Numbered from the stretch's first letter, positions 1 to 6,321 are shown. The stretch: 10,415 nucleotides of DNA from Candidatus Mesolinea sp. (GCA_003445715.1 DMCS01000096.1:4221-14635), one strand, 5' to 3'. A program made the numbers and translations. Notes: generated by a model not told the origin, from the sequence alone.

Positions 1-14
1 AACCAATGTTTTTC

Positions 15-39
15 AATACCCTCGAATAGAGGTTATTTT
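15..39 (+). terminator. weak terminator-like hairpin before infC
   Basis: Positions 15-23 pair with 29-37 in eight of nine positions (one C-T mismatch at 19/33) around a 5-nt loop, and the stem runs into a short T stretch at 36-39. It could end the gene upstream of the window. The stem is AT-rich and the T tract is short, so this is a weak call. Nothing else is recognisable in bases 1-50. Confidence 0.3.
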
Positions 40-52
40 CTGCCTATTTGGT

Positions 53-82
53 TTGACCTTTTTTTACTCCCTATGGTAAAAT
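53..82 (+). promoter_or_regulatory. candidate sigma70-type promoter of infC
   Basis: A TTGACC -35 box (53-58) is followed after 18 nt by a TAAAAT -10 box (77-82). Transcription would begin near 89, giving a leader of about 57 nt before the infC start at 146. The spacing is acceptable and both boxes are close to consensus. A second possible -10 (TATGGT, 72-77) lies too close to the -35. Confidence 0.45.
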
Positions 83-95
83 TTACACGTCGCCA

Positions 96-116
96 GAAAA
101 CACTGGAAGTGTTTTC
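96..116 (+). promoter_or_regulatory. hairpin in the infC leader
   Basis: Bases 96-104 and 108-116 form a perfect 9-bp inverted repeat around a 3-nt loop (GGA). It lies between the predicted transcription start and the infC Shine-Dalgarno sequence (132-137). No U-run follows, so it does not look like an intrinsic terminator. It may stabilise the mRNA or act in control of infC; the role is inference only. Confidence 0.35.
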
Positions 117-145
117 TATTAATAATTGTAGAAGGAGAAGCAACA

Positions 146-661
146 ATCAGTAGTAAACAAGAATATAGAGTTAATGAACGCATCCGAGCGGAAAAAGTCC
201 GCTTAGTTGACGAAAACGGCGAAAATGTCGGGGTAGTCTCTCTAAGCGAAGCACTCCGCCGGGCAGATGACGCCGGTCTGGACCTGGTGGAGGTAGCTCC
301 CAATGCGGATCCACCTGTTTGCCGCATCATGAATTACAGCAAGTTCCTTTATGAGAAAGAAAAGAAGGAACGTGAGGCGCGCAAATCCCAAACTAAGATA
401 GAAATCAAAGAGATTATGCTGCGCCCCAAAACGGGCGATCATCATCGTAACATCAAAGTGAACAATGCCCGAGGCTGGTTAGAGGACGGCAAAAAAGTAC
501 GGGTTACGATACGCTTCCGCGGCCGGGAGATCACCTATCCGGAATTAGCGCTGGAAGACTTGAAAGAAATCGCAGAGGACCTGAAGGACGTAAGCGAAAT
601 CGAGCAAGCCCCTAATCTGGAGGGCCGCGTGATGTACATGGTGCTCAGCCCGAAGAAATAG
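146..661 (+). CDS. infC: translation initiation factor IF-3, ATC start
   Basis: IF3 binds the 30S subunit in the cytoplasm, keeps subunits apart and rejects non-canonical start codons and initiator tRNA mispairing. The 171-residue product fits the usual size of about 170-180. Residues 7-75 are the N-terminal domain (YRVNERIRAEKVRLVDENG, then VSLSEALRRA and DLVEVAPNADPPVCRIMNY), a Lys/Glu-rich linker helix follows, and the C-terminal domain starts near residue 84 (IKEIMLRPKTGDHH). The first ATG, GTG or TTG in frame is the GTG at 287, which would remove most of the N-terminal domain. Homology to IF3 extends back to ATC at 146, preceded by AAGGAG at 132-137 with an 8-nt gap, and the frame closes at TAA 77-79 without another start. 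Rare start codons (AUU, AUC) are known for infC and support autoregulation by IF3. First gene of the infC-rpmI-rplT cluster. Confidence 0.95.
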   Translation: MSSKQEYRVNERIRAEKVRLVDENGENVGVVSLSEALRRADDAGLDLVEVAPNADPPVCRIMNYSKFLYEKEKKEREARKSQTKIEIKEIMLRPKTGDHHRNIKVNNARGWLEDGKKVRVTIRFRGREITYPELALEDLKEIAEDLKDVSEIEQAPNLEGRVMYMVLSPKK

Positions 662-665
662 CGGC

Positions 666-692
666 TTGACTCTGTAAATTATCTGATATAAT
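666..692 (+). promoter_or_regulatory. candidate promoter for rpmI-rplT
   Basis: Just after the infC stop codon lie TTGACT (666-671) and a perfect TATAAT (687-692). The spacer is 15 nt, shorter than ideal; the overlapping TAATAT (689-694) would give 17. Transcription would start near 699, exactly where the rpmI leader hairpins begin. This would let the two ribosomal protein genes be expressed independently of infC. Confidence 0.5.
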
Positions 693-698
693 ATGCGT

Positions 699-746
699 TT
701 GGTAGTTTTACCAACGGCTGCGGTCGGTACACAGCCGTTGAATTTT
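699..746 (+). promoter_or_regulatory. rpmI leader with two mutually exclusive hairpins
   Basis: Hairpin A pairs 699-704 with 709-714 (6 bp, 4-nt loop). Hairpin B pairs 712-720 with 732-740 (9 bp perfect, GC-rich, 11-nt loop) and is followed by AATTTTC. The two share bases 712-714, so they cannot both form in full. The rpmI Shine-Dalgarno GAGGAG follows at 751-756. This resembles an attenuator or ribosomal protein leader; L20 leaders are known upstream of infC or rpmI in other bacteria. Assignment to L20 is inference. Confidence 0.4.
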
Positions 747-763
747 CTTAGAGGAGTGTAATC

Positions 764-1000
764 GTGCCACGTAAAAAGAGTAATGGTAAGTACAAATTGA
801 AGACTCATAAGGCAACATCTAAACGCTTCCGCACCACGGGAACGGGTGTGGTCGTGCGTACCAAGATTGGCAAAGGCCACTTGCGCCGCAACACACCCAA
901 GCGCACCAAAGCCTTGCTTTCCGAGACCATTCCGGTCACCTCGCAGGGACTGGTTAAGCACATCAAGCGTTTAGCTCCCTATATGAGCAAAAAGGACTAA
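764..1000 (+). CDS. rpmI: 50S ribosomal protein L35
   Basis: L35 is a small, very basic protein of the large ribosomal subunit. The 78-residue product carries the family core KLKTHKATSKRFRTTGTGVV, then a KxGxxHLRRNTPKRTKALLS-like stretch and the C-terminal VKHIKRLAPYM. It is about a dozen residues longer than the common 64-66, mainly through an N-terminal extension (MPRKKSNGKY). The GTG start is supported by GAGGAG at 751-756 with a 7-nt gap and by the typical Met-Pro beginning. A later TTG (codon 12) would remove that Met-Pro and has no ribosome binding site. It lies between infC and rplT, the standard order, with a likely promoter and structured leader of its own after infC. Confidence 0.95.
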   Translation: MPRKKSNGKYKLKTHKATSKRFRTTGTGVVVRTKIGKGHLRRNTPKRTKALLSETIPVTSQGLVKHIKRLAPYMSKKD

Positions 1001-1020
1001 TTCGGTCACATCGTTTTAGT

Positions 1021-1074
1021 GCGGCTGCTGGGTGTTTGCAACGAGATGCAAAAATCTGACGCCCAGGGGACCGC
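1021..1074 (+). promoter_or_regulatory. structured element before rplT, candidate L20 autoregulatory site
   Basis: Three nested helices fit the whole rpmI-rplT gap: 1021-1024 with 1071-1074 (4 bp), 1028-1034 with 1060-1066 (7 bp, one G-U) and 1035-1040 with 1047-1052 (6 bp, loop ACGAGA). They are separated by a 3/4-nt internal loop and a 7-nt one-sided bulge at 1053-1059. The rplT Shine-Dalgarno AAGGAGAT begins two bases after the structure, at 1076. L20 is known to repress its own operon by binding mRNA that mimics its 23S rRNA site; such a role here is inference. No U-run follows, so it is not a terminator. Confidence 0.45.
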
Positions 1075-1088
1075 GAAGGAGATAAATT

Positions 1089-1442
1089 ATGGCAAGAGTA
1101 AAAAGTGGACCATATCGCCGCCGACGCCACCAACGTCGGATCGCCTATAACAGTGGGTATACAGGCACACGCAATCATCTTTATAAGCGCGCCAATGAAG
1201 CTTTTTTGAAAAGCCAATGGTATGCCTATAACGACCGCCGCAATCGCAAACGCGACTTGCGCAGGCTCTGGATTGTGCGTATCAATGCGGCTGCCCGCCA
1301 GAATGGCATCACCTACAGCCGGCTCATTAACGCCATGCGCAATTCCGATATTATTTTGAACCGGAAAGTGCTGGCAGATTTGGCTGTGCGCGATCCGCAA
1401 GCGTTTGCTGAAGTGGTGGCTAAAGCAACCTCTAAGTCTTAG
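1089..1442 (+). CDS. rplT: 50S ribosomal protein L20
   Basis: L20 binds 23S rRNA early in assembly of the large subunit and represses its own mRNA in the bacteria studied. The 117-residue product has the usual length. It shows the long basic N-terminal helix (MARVKSGPYRRRRHQRRI, then DRRNRKRDLRRLWIVRINAA) and the globular C-terminal part (ITYSRLINAMRNSDIILNRKVLADLAV). ATG is preceded by AAGGAGAT at 1076-1083. It is the last gene of the cluster and is followed by a strong terminator. The preceding 88-nt gap holds a structured element that could serve as its operator. Confidence 0.97.
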   Translation: MARVKSGPYRRRRHQRRIAYNSGYTGTRNHLYKRANEAFLKSQWYAYNDRRNRKRDLRRLWIVRINAAARQNGITYSRLINAMRNSDIILNRKVLADLAVRDPQAFAEVVAKATSKS

Positions 1443-1459
1443 GGCTACCAAACTATATG

Positions 1460-1493
1460 AACAACCCCTGAGGAAACTCAGGGGTTGTTTTTT
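1460..1493 (+). terminator. intrinsic terminator of infC-rpmI-rplT
   Basis: Bases 1460-1472 pair perfectly with 1477-1489 (13 bp) around a GAAA tetraloop, and T residues run through 1493. It begins 18 nt after the rplT stop codon. The minus-strand gene ends at 1512, so the hairpin may also slow minus-strand transcripts, but in that direction the T tract is poor. Confidence 0.93.
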
Positions 1494-1511
1494 ATGCTTA
1501 TACAAAAGAGC

Positions 1512-4500
1512 TTAGGGGACAGGTGGCGGTTCGAACACCAGCAAGGTGTTATTGAGCGCATCGCTCACCCACACGGTCCCATCTTGGTTGACGGCGATAC
1601 CGCTGATAATTCCCATAAGGTAGCTGTTATCGTAGCCGCCCCAGAGCTGCAAGAAGTTGCCTTCTGAGTCGAAGCGGATCACGCGGCCTAAGTCTGGGTC
1701 AGTGATATACACTTCGCCATCGGGGCTCAGGGCGATAAAGGGCTTGTTATCCAGCGAATCCGAAGTCCAAGCGTCAACCTCCCAGGTAAGCACGCTGGTG
1801 TAAATTGTGAAATCAGCATTGGGGGCAAAGACTTGCACGCGGTTATTCCACGTGTCGGCGATGTATACCTCCCCAGTAGGATCAACAGCAATTCCCACAG
1901 GTTCATCCAACTGTCCCTTGGCAAGTCCACGCTCGCCAAACTGGGTAAGGTAGTTACCCTGGCTATCGAAGACGACCACACGCTGCTTGCCGGTATCGGT
2001 AACGAGCACATGCCCTTGGGCATCCACAGCTATTCCGCGCGGACCCCAGAAGTTATCGACTACACCCTGCACTTGCCACTCGCTCCACATACGCAGGAAA
2101 TTTCCCTCAGGCGTAAAGACTTGGATGCGATGGTTCCAGGTATCGGCTACGTAAACCAAGCCATCAGGTCCTACCGCCACACCCCAAGGTTCGTTGAAGG
2201 TGCCTTCTGGGGCAGGTCCTTCGAGGACATTGGCATAGCTGCCCCAGGAGTTGAGGTACAAGCCGGTTGAGTCGAGGTGCACGATGCGATGATTGCGCGA
2301 ATCAGCGACAAACATGCTACCATCGGGTGCGACGGCGATACCGCGGGGGGCAGAAAATGTGCTTTGCCCAGCCACACTGATGACCTTGACCGGGTCTAAG
2401 CTGATGGTATTACTGGCATAGGGGTCGATCTTGGGTTCTTCTGGCTGGGGCGTGATGCCGTATTCCCAGATTTGGGCAGCCACATCTTTGCGGATATACA
2501 TGCGCAAGAGGTCCGAGGGAGACCACGTAGCCAAGGTAAGCCCTGTGTTGCCGGTGAGGGCAGCATATTCTGTGTAATCGCGGTTAAACCAAATCTGCCA
2601 CAAGGCTGAGCGCATCGCTGGATTGGTCAAATCAGTCCAGATTGTGCTTAATGTTTGATTGCGGTAGAACTCGGTAGGCCACCACATGCGTTTATATTCG
2701 TACATGAGATAGTCATCCCGCACAAGCGGCTCAATCTTGGCGAAATTCGCGCTGCCGACCAAAATGACGGGGCTATCGCGCAAATCCTTGGTGATGTTAT
2801 CGGCATACCACATGCGGTTGGGGTAATCGCGCAGGTACCACCAGAAGGGGTAAAGCGAGTCGTTATCGTAGGCTACCTTAATGGATTTATCACCATAGAG
2901 GCGCTTGGAGATTGTTTCAACCTGCTCAAGCACGTCCTTCATGTCCCGCGTAGAATGCGCATAGACGAGAAACTCTTTGGCGTTATCGTAATTGATATAC
3001 GCCGCGCGGTAAGCTGTGCGGAAGGTGAGCACACTTAGGATGGAAAAGAAGGTAAGTAATAAGGTTTTGGCAAAAGTCTTTGGCCGCCAGCCGCGCAGGA
3101 GAATGAAGAGGCCAATCAGGCTGCCAGTGCTGCCCACGAAAGCGAGTAAGAAATTGCTCGTAGCTTGCAATTGAGCGAGTTCAGCACCTTGGAAGGGTGG
3201 GGTTACGCCCAACAGGGAACCGATCAGGCTGCAAAAGGCAAACAAGAAAACGATCAGCAGCAGGACAACCTGCCAGCCCTTCTTTTGGCGGATTTCCTGC
3301 CAATTGGTCTTTTCCACCAGGTAACCTAAGCCCCAACCGGTAGCTAGAATCATCGGCATGGTGATATGCGTGGTCAGCCAGGGCATACGCTCGCCCGCAA
3401 ACGAAAACGTCACCAGGCTCATCACGGACCAGTAGAGCAGGAGCGCCACGGTGGGGATCGAGCGTGCCGGCGTGTTATCTTCCGGCGGGTCAGTGAAAAG
3501 CGGTTGCTTTACCGGAGCAGCTTCAGGCTCTTCTGGAGGAAGCGGAGGGATTGGCACATTCGAGGGCGAGCTTTCTTCAGCGTCGGTCAGGTTCAGGCTG
3601 ACTGGGGCTGCATCTGGGGGCAGCTCCCCTTCGGCTGGAATCGTTAACGGCAAAGCCGGCTCGAAGGGAGCACCAGGCTGGTTGGTGAAAAGCCGCCGAG
3701 TAGCAGCAAGAATGAGCGTGAGCAGCGTGCCCAGCGCAGGTAAGTACTCATAAACGGGCACCTGAACGAGTGTGTAATAATACAAAGGCTGCGTCCCACG
3801 TTGCACAGTCTGTTGAGACATCCAGTAGCCTAGAGCAGCGACTAAGCCTTTGAAGAAGCCTTCACCATGCATAAAAAAGGTGGTGTAAAAGATAATAAAG
3901 ATGCCCCAGAAAATGGCTAAGCTCTTGAGCCAGACCTTGCGGTTCCACAGCATGCCCAGCACTACAGATATGACTGATAAGACCACGAATACAACTACCG
4001 AGCGCAATATGCCGGCTTGGGAGTAGTCCAGCGGGTCAAAACCCAGCAGCCTGACCGGTAGGGCAGTGAGCAGCGGCAGCACCAAGAGCAGCTGCAGCAC
4101 CACCAGGTCAAAGCTGCGCATAAGGCGGATTTGACCCCAGCCTAAGCCCCTGACCAGGTTGAGGATCATCAGCACCAAACCAGCGAGCAGCAGTACGCCG
4201 AGGATGAGGAGGGCTGGGATGGGGATTCCAGCCAGGCCGTTGGGAGAAAGCAAATAGAACGCACCCAGGGCGAAGACAGCCAGCAATGCGATCAGCATAG
4301 CGATCAGGAAATTCTTGCGTGTGCGCGGTGTTTCCCAGGGTTTATGGAGCACTTCGAGGATAAAGAGCACAGCTAAGAAGATGAGCGCTTCGGCGGTGAA
4401 GATGTAAGAAGTGGCCTTGTCGACGTAATGCATGGCCATGATTAACGTCAGCCAGAGGAGAAATTGCTTTTCGCCGCTCTCCAAATAGCGCAAGAATAGC

Positions 4501-4994
4501 CACAGCATTACCAAACCCCAAAACACGATGAAGATTTCGTTGCGCGTGTAACGGCTGTAGAACAAAATATAGGGTGAGATCATGAACAAGAAACCGGCAA
4601 TCAACGCGCCGACCCTGCCAAGATAGCGCCTCCAGGCAAATAAGGTAAAGGCAACCACTGCCACGCCGAAAACAGCGGCTGGAATGCGCGCACTGAAGTC
4701 GGAATCCCCAAAGAGGAAATAAGAAAAGGCAATCGCATGGAATTGGAAGGGACCGTGCGTGACGGGGTCGTAAACGTAAGTCTCAAGCGTGTAGGAAGGC
4801 ACCACGTGGTTGACCTCATCGTGAGACATGGTACGCGCGCCCAAGTCATAGAAACGGGTGAGCAGAGTGACGGCAAGGATGAGGACAATGAGCAGCTTTT
4901 CGATGGTTAGGGCTTGCCACCAGCCAAAGACGGTCTTATCCAGCCAGTGGTCGTGGGATTCTTGGGAAGGTGTGACGCCAATTTCAGCATTCAT
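1512..4994 (-). CDS. TIGR03663-type GT-C membrane protein with NHL propeller
   Basis: This is a large polytopic membrane protein of 1160 residues. Residues 1-25 are cytoplasmic and some 15-18 hydrophobic segments run from about 27 to 740. The first external loop has SHDE (57-60), the acidic position typical of GT-C glycosyltransferases that use lipid-linked sugars (known for the superfamily). GERMPWL lies at 534-540. A Pro/Glu-rich linker of about 70 residues (roughly 435-508) precedes it. A soluble, Trp/Tyr-rich region follows the last segments, and residues 870-1155 carry six NHL-type repeats (e.g. GVAVGPDGLVYVADTWNHRI), probably a six-bladed propeller outside the membrane. The start is ATG 4994 with GGAGA 7 nt upstream; the TTG at 5084 lies upstream of the predicted promoter. 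The family (annotated Agl23-like) has no firmly known substrate; surface glycosylation is the inferred role. It is divergent from the lipoprotein operon. Confidence 0.85.
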   Translation of the reverse strand: MNAEIGVTPSQESHDHWLDKTVFGWWQALTIEKLLIVLILAVTLLTRFYDLGARTMSHDEVNHVVPSYTLETYVYDPVTHGPFQFHAIAFSYFLFGDSDFSARIPAAVFGVAVVAFTLFAWRRYLGRVGALIAGFLFMISPYILFYSRYTRNEIFIVFWGLVMLWLFLRYLESGEKQFLLWLTLIMAMHYVDKATSYIFTAEALIFLAVLFILEVLHKPWETPRTRKNFLIAMLIALLAVFALGAFYLLSPNGLAGIPIPALLILGVLLLAGLVLMILNLVRGLGWGQIRLMRSFDLVVLQLLLVLPLLTALPVRLLGFDPLDYSQAGILRSVVVFVVLSVISVVLGMLWNRKVWLKSLAIFWGIFIIFYTTFFMHGEGFFKGLVAALGYWMSQQTVQRGTQPLYYYTLVQVPVYEYLPALGTLLTLILAATRRLFTNQPGAPFEPALPLTIPAEGELPPDAAPVSLNLTDAEESSPSNVPIPPLPPEEPEAAPVKQPLFTDPPEDNTPARSIPTVALLLYWSVMSLVTFSFAGERMPWLTTHITMPMILATGWGLGYLVEKTNWQEIRQKKGWQVVLLLIVFLFAFCSLIGSLLGVTPPFQGAELAQLQATSNFLLAFVGSTGSLIGLFILLRGWRPKTFAKTLLLTFFSILSVLTFRTAYRAAYINYDNAKEFLVYAHSTRDMKDVLEQVETISKRLYGDKSIKVAYDNDSLYPFWWYLRDYPNRMWYADNITKDLRDSPVILVGSANFAKIEPLVRDDYLMYEYKRMWWPTEFYRNQTLSTIWTDLTNPAMRSALWQIWFNRDYTEYAALTGNTGLTLATWSPSDLLRMYIRKDVAAQIWEYGITPQPEEPKIDPYASNTISLDPVKVISVAGQSTFSAPRGIAVAPDGSMFVADSRNHRIVHLDSTGLYLNSWGSYANVLEGPAPEGTFNEPWGVAVGPDGLVYVADTWNHRIQVFTPEGNFLRMWSEWQVQGVVDNFWGPRGIAVDAQGHVLVTDTGKQRVVVFDSQGNYLTQFGERGLAKGQLDEPVGIAVDPTGEVYIADTWNNRVQVFAPNADFTIYTSVLTWEVDAWTSDSLDNKPFIALSPDGEVYITDPDLGRVIRFDSEGNFLQLWGGYDNSYLMGIISGIAVNQDGTVWVSDALNNTLLVFEPPPVP

Positions 4995-5033
4995 AAGGGG
5001 TCTCCGGGGTGAAGCTTGTTTGATATCGCTAAA

Positions 5034-5062
5034 ACTATACTTTACTCCAGGCGTGGTGGCAA
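5034..5062 (-). promoter_or_regulatory. promoter of the GT-C/NHL gene
   Basis: Reading the minus strand, TTGCCA (5062-5057) is followed after 17 nt by TATAGT (5039-5034), each one base from consensus. Transcription would start near 5027, about 33 nt before the ATG at 4994. This supports that ATG over the farther upstream TTG at 5084. Confidence 0.6.
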
Positions 5063-5181
5063 GGTTGATCTTATGCTTGCGCAATCAAATTCGCGCCTGC
5101 ACGGATATTCTATATCAACAAAAAAAGCTCACACCATCTTATGATGAGATAAGCCAAAAAATCGCTTCATCTGAACTAAGG

Positions 5182-5187
5182 TAAAAT
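5182..5187 (+). promoter_or_regulatory. -10 box for the lipoprotein gene, possibly leaderless
   Basis: TAAAAT lies only 7 nt before the ATG at 5195, so transcription would begin at or very near the start codon. The box sits in GGTAAAATT, the same 9 bases found around the proposed infC -10. No convincing -35 box is visible. The only Shine-Dalgarno-like bases (AAGG, 5178-5181) are 13 nt from the ATG, too far to work well. Confidence 0.4.
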
Positions 5188-5194
5188 TGTCGCG

Positions 5195-5983
5195 ATGAAG
5201 ACTCACAAAATCGTGATCCTATTTATCGCCAGCGCCTTGGCAGCCCTCTCAATGAGCAGCTGCGGCCCACGTATAACTGACACTATCAATACACCCGATG
5301 CCGAAGGGATTATTCAGACCGTTGTAGCGCAAGTGACGCAAGATTTCTTGCAGACCTTGGTAGCTTTCCAAACCGCGACGATGCCCCTGGAACCCACTGC
5401 GACAGAAACGACAATGCCAACGGCTATCTCCACTATTGCCCGCAGCCCCCAGCCGGAGCCTACGCCCAGCCAAACTGGCGCGTGCAACCGCGTGGCTGCC
5501 GGCGTGCCATTCGACGTTACCATTCCGGATGATACCGTTATGCAACCTGGCCAAAGCTTCACCAAAACCTGGCGATTGGTCAATAACGGCACTTGCAAGT
5601 GGACGCGCCTGTATGCTGTGGTCTTTTTCTCGGGCAACCCGATGGGCGCACATCAAAACAACTACCTCAATGCAGAAGTGCTCCCCGGCCAAAGCATCGA
5701 CGTGAGCGTAGAATTCATCGCCCCTTTTGAGTCTGGGTCATATCAGAGCAACTGGATGCTGCAATCGCAGGCAGGTGAACTCTTCGGACTTGGACCCAAT
5801 GGAGATGCGCCTTTTTGGGTGCGCATTCAGGTCGTTGGGCCGGAAACACCCACTCAAACCCCAACCTCCACACTAAGCGGCAGCGAAACGGCAACGCCAA
5901 CGCCAACGCCAACACCAACGCTCACCCCAACTATCACTGAAACACCTACGCTGACGCCAATACCAACAACCACAACGCCTTAA
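5195..5983 (+). CDS. lipoprotein with NBR1-type Ig-like domain and Thr/Pro-rich tail
   Basis: A 262-residue exported protein. Residues 1-22 form a signal peptide (basic start, hydrophobic core) ending in MSS before Cys23, which fits a lipidation site, though Met at -3 is not the commonest choice. A Thr/Pro-rich stretch covers about 70-95. Residues 97-215 resemble the Ig-like domain first named from NBR1 (PF16158), with FDVTIPDDTVMQPGQSFTKT and then WRLVNNGTCKW; Cys97 and Cys134 could form a disulfide. The last 45 residues are TPTPT-type low complexity. Such domains occur in many Chloroflexota surface proteins; the ligand is unknown. Binding to the cell surface or another protein is inference. 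The gene heads a probable operon (gaps of 35 and 33 nt) and diverges from the GT-C gene. No good ribosome binding site is seen. Confidence 0.85.
   Translation: MKTHKIVILFIASALAALSMSSCGPRITDTINTPDAEGIIQTVVAQVTQDFLQTLVAFQTATMPLEPTATETTMPTAISTIARSPQPEPTPSQTGACNRVAAGVPFDVTIPDDTVMQPGQSFTKTWRLVNNGTCKWTRLYAVVFFSGNPMGAHQNNYLNAEVLPGQSIDVSVEFIAPFESGSYQSNWMLQSQAGELFGLGPNGDAPFWVRIQVVGPETPTQTPTSTLSGSETATPTPTPTPTLTPTITETPTLTPIPTTTTP
5892..5921 (+). repeat. 6-bp tandem repeat coding Thr-Pro
   Basis: Five copies of CAACGC, the fourth being CAACAC, run in tandem inside the Thr/Pro-rich tail of the lipoprotein gene. The unit is a multiple of three, so copy-number change would alter tail length without shifting the frame. 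It probably works as a flexible spacer. Confidence 0.8.
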
Positions 5984-6018
5984 CGCAAGCATGATGGCAG
6001 CACCATGGAGGAGCAGCA

Positions 6019-6321
6019 GTGACTGATTACGGCGAATTCAACTCCCGGATGTGGGATGAATGGAGCGCGAAGAAGAACATCTGGACACAGCCCATTTCCC
6101 AAGAGGATTTTCTGCGCAGTAAGCAAACTGAGCTGAAGATTTACCTGACGCCGCAAAAACCAGTGCCGGAGCGTTGGTTCCAAGGTCTGGGTAAAAGGGT
6201 GCTCGGTGGGCAGCTACAGGCTGGATTTCTCATCAAGGACCTGTATGAGGACCGTGAGCCGGATAACCGCCTGGCGAAATTCACGAGCTTATATATTGCT
6301 GACCTGGCTGTAAAGCTCTGA
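6019..6321 (+). CDS. conserved-looking protein of unknown function, 100 residues
   Basis: I do not recognise the family. The product is soluble, rich in charged and aromatic residues, with no signal peptide, membrane segment, Cys pair or known motif. The N-terminal part (MTDYGEFNSRMWDEWSAKKN) is Trp-rich. A Pro-rich middle (LTPQKPVPERWFQGLGKRV) leads to a C-terminal part that looks helical. The GTG start is well supported by GGAGGAG at 6007-6013 with a 5-nt gap. It lies 35 nt after the lipoprotein gene and 33 nt before the sugar-phosphate isomerase gene, all on one strand, so co-transcription is likely. A function tied to the isomerase or to the envelope protein cannot be decided from the sequence. 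Confidence 0.75.
   Translation: MTDYGEFNSRMWDEWSAKKNIWTQPISQEDFLRSKQTELKIYLTPQKPVPERWFQGLGKRVLGGQLQAGFLIKDLYEDREPDNRLAKFTSLYIADLAVKL

Noticed and set aside
1460..1493. Strong bidirectional terminator
   Set aside because: On the plus strand it is clear, but on the minus strand the bases after the stem are not a T tract, so I do not claim efficient termination in that direction.
963..1505. 180-residue open frame on the minus strand
   Set aside because: It covers rplT and its terminator in antisense, shows no domain, and has no promoter or ribosome binding site of note.
1530..2385. Tandem DNA repeats in the NHL region
   Set aside because: The similarity is at the protein level (NHL blades); the copies are diverged in DNA and do not form a recent tandem array.
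4995..5084. Longer form of the GT-C gene starting at TTG 5084
   Set aside because: The extra 30 residues would begin upstream of a good promoter (TTGCCA-17-TATAGT) whose transcript starts near 5027, while ATG 4994 has a well-spaced Shine-Dalgarno.
5892..5921. Phase-variable repeat in the lipoprotein gene
   Set aside because: The unit is 6 bp, so slippage would change length only and cannot switch the frame.
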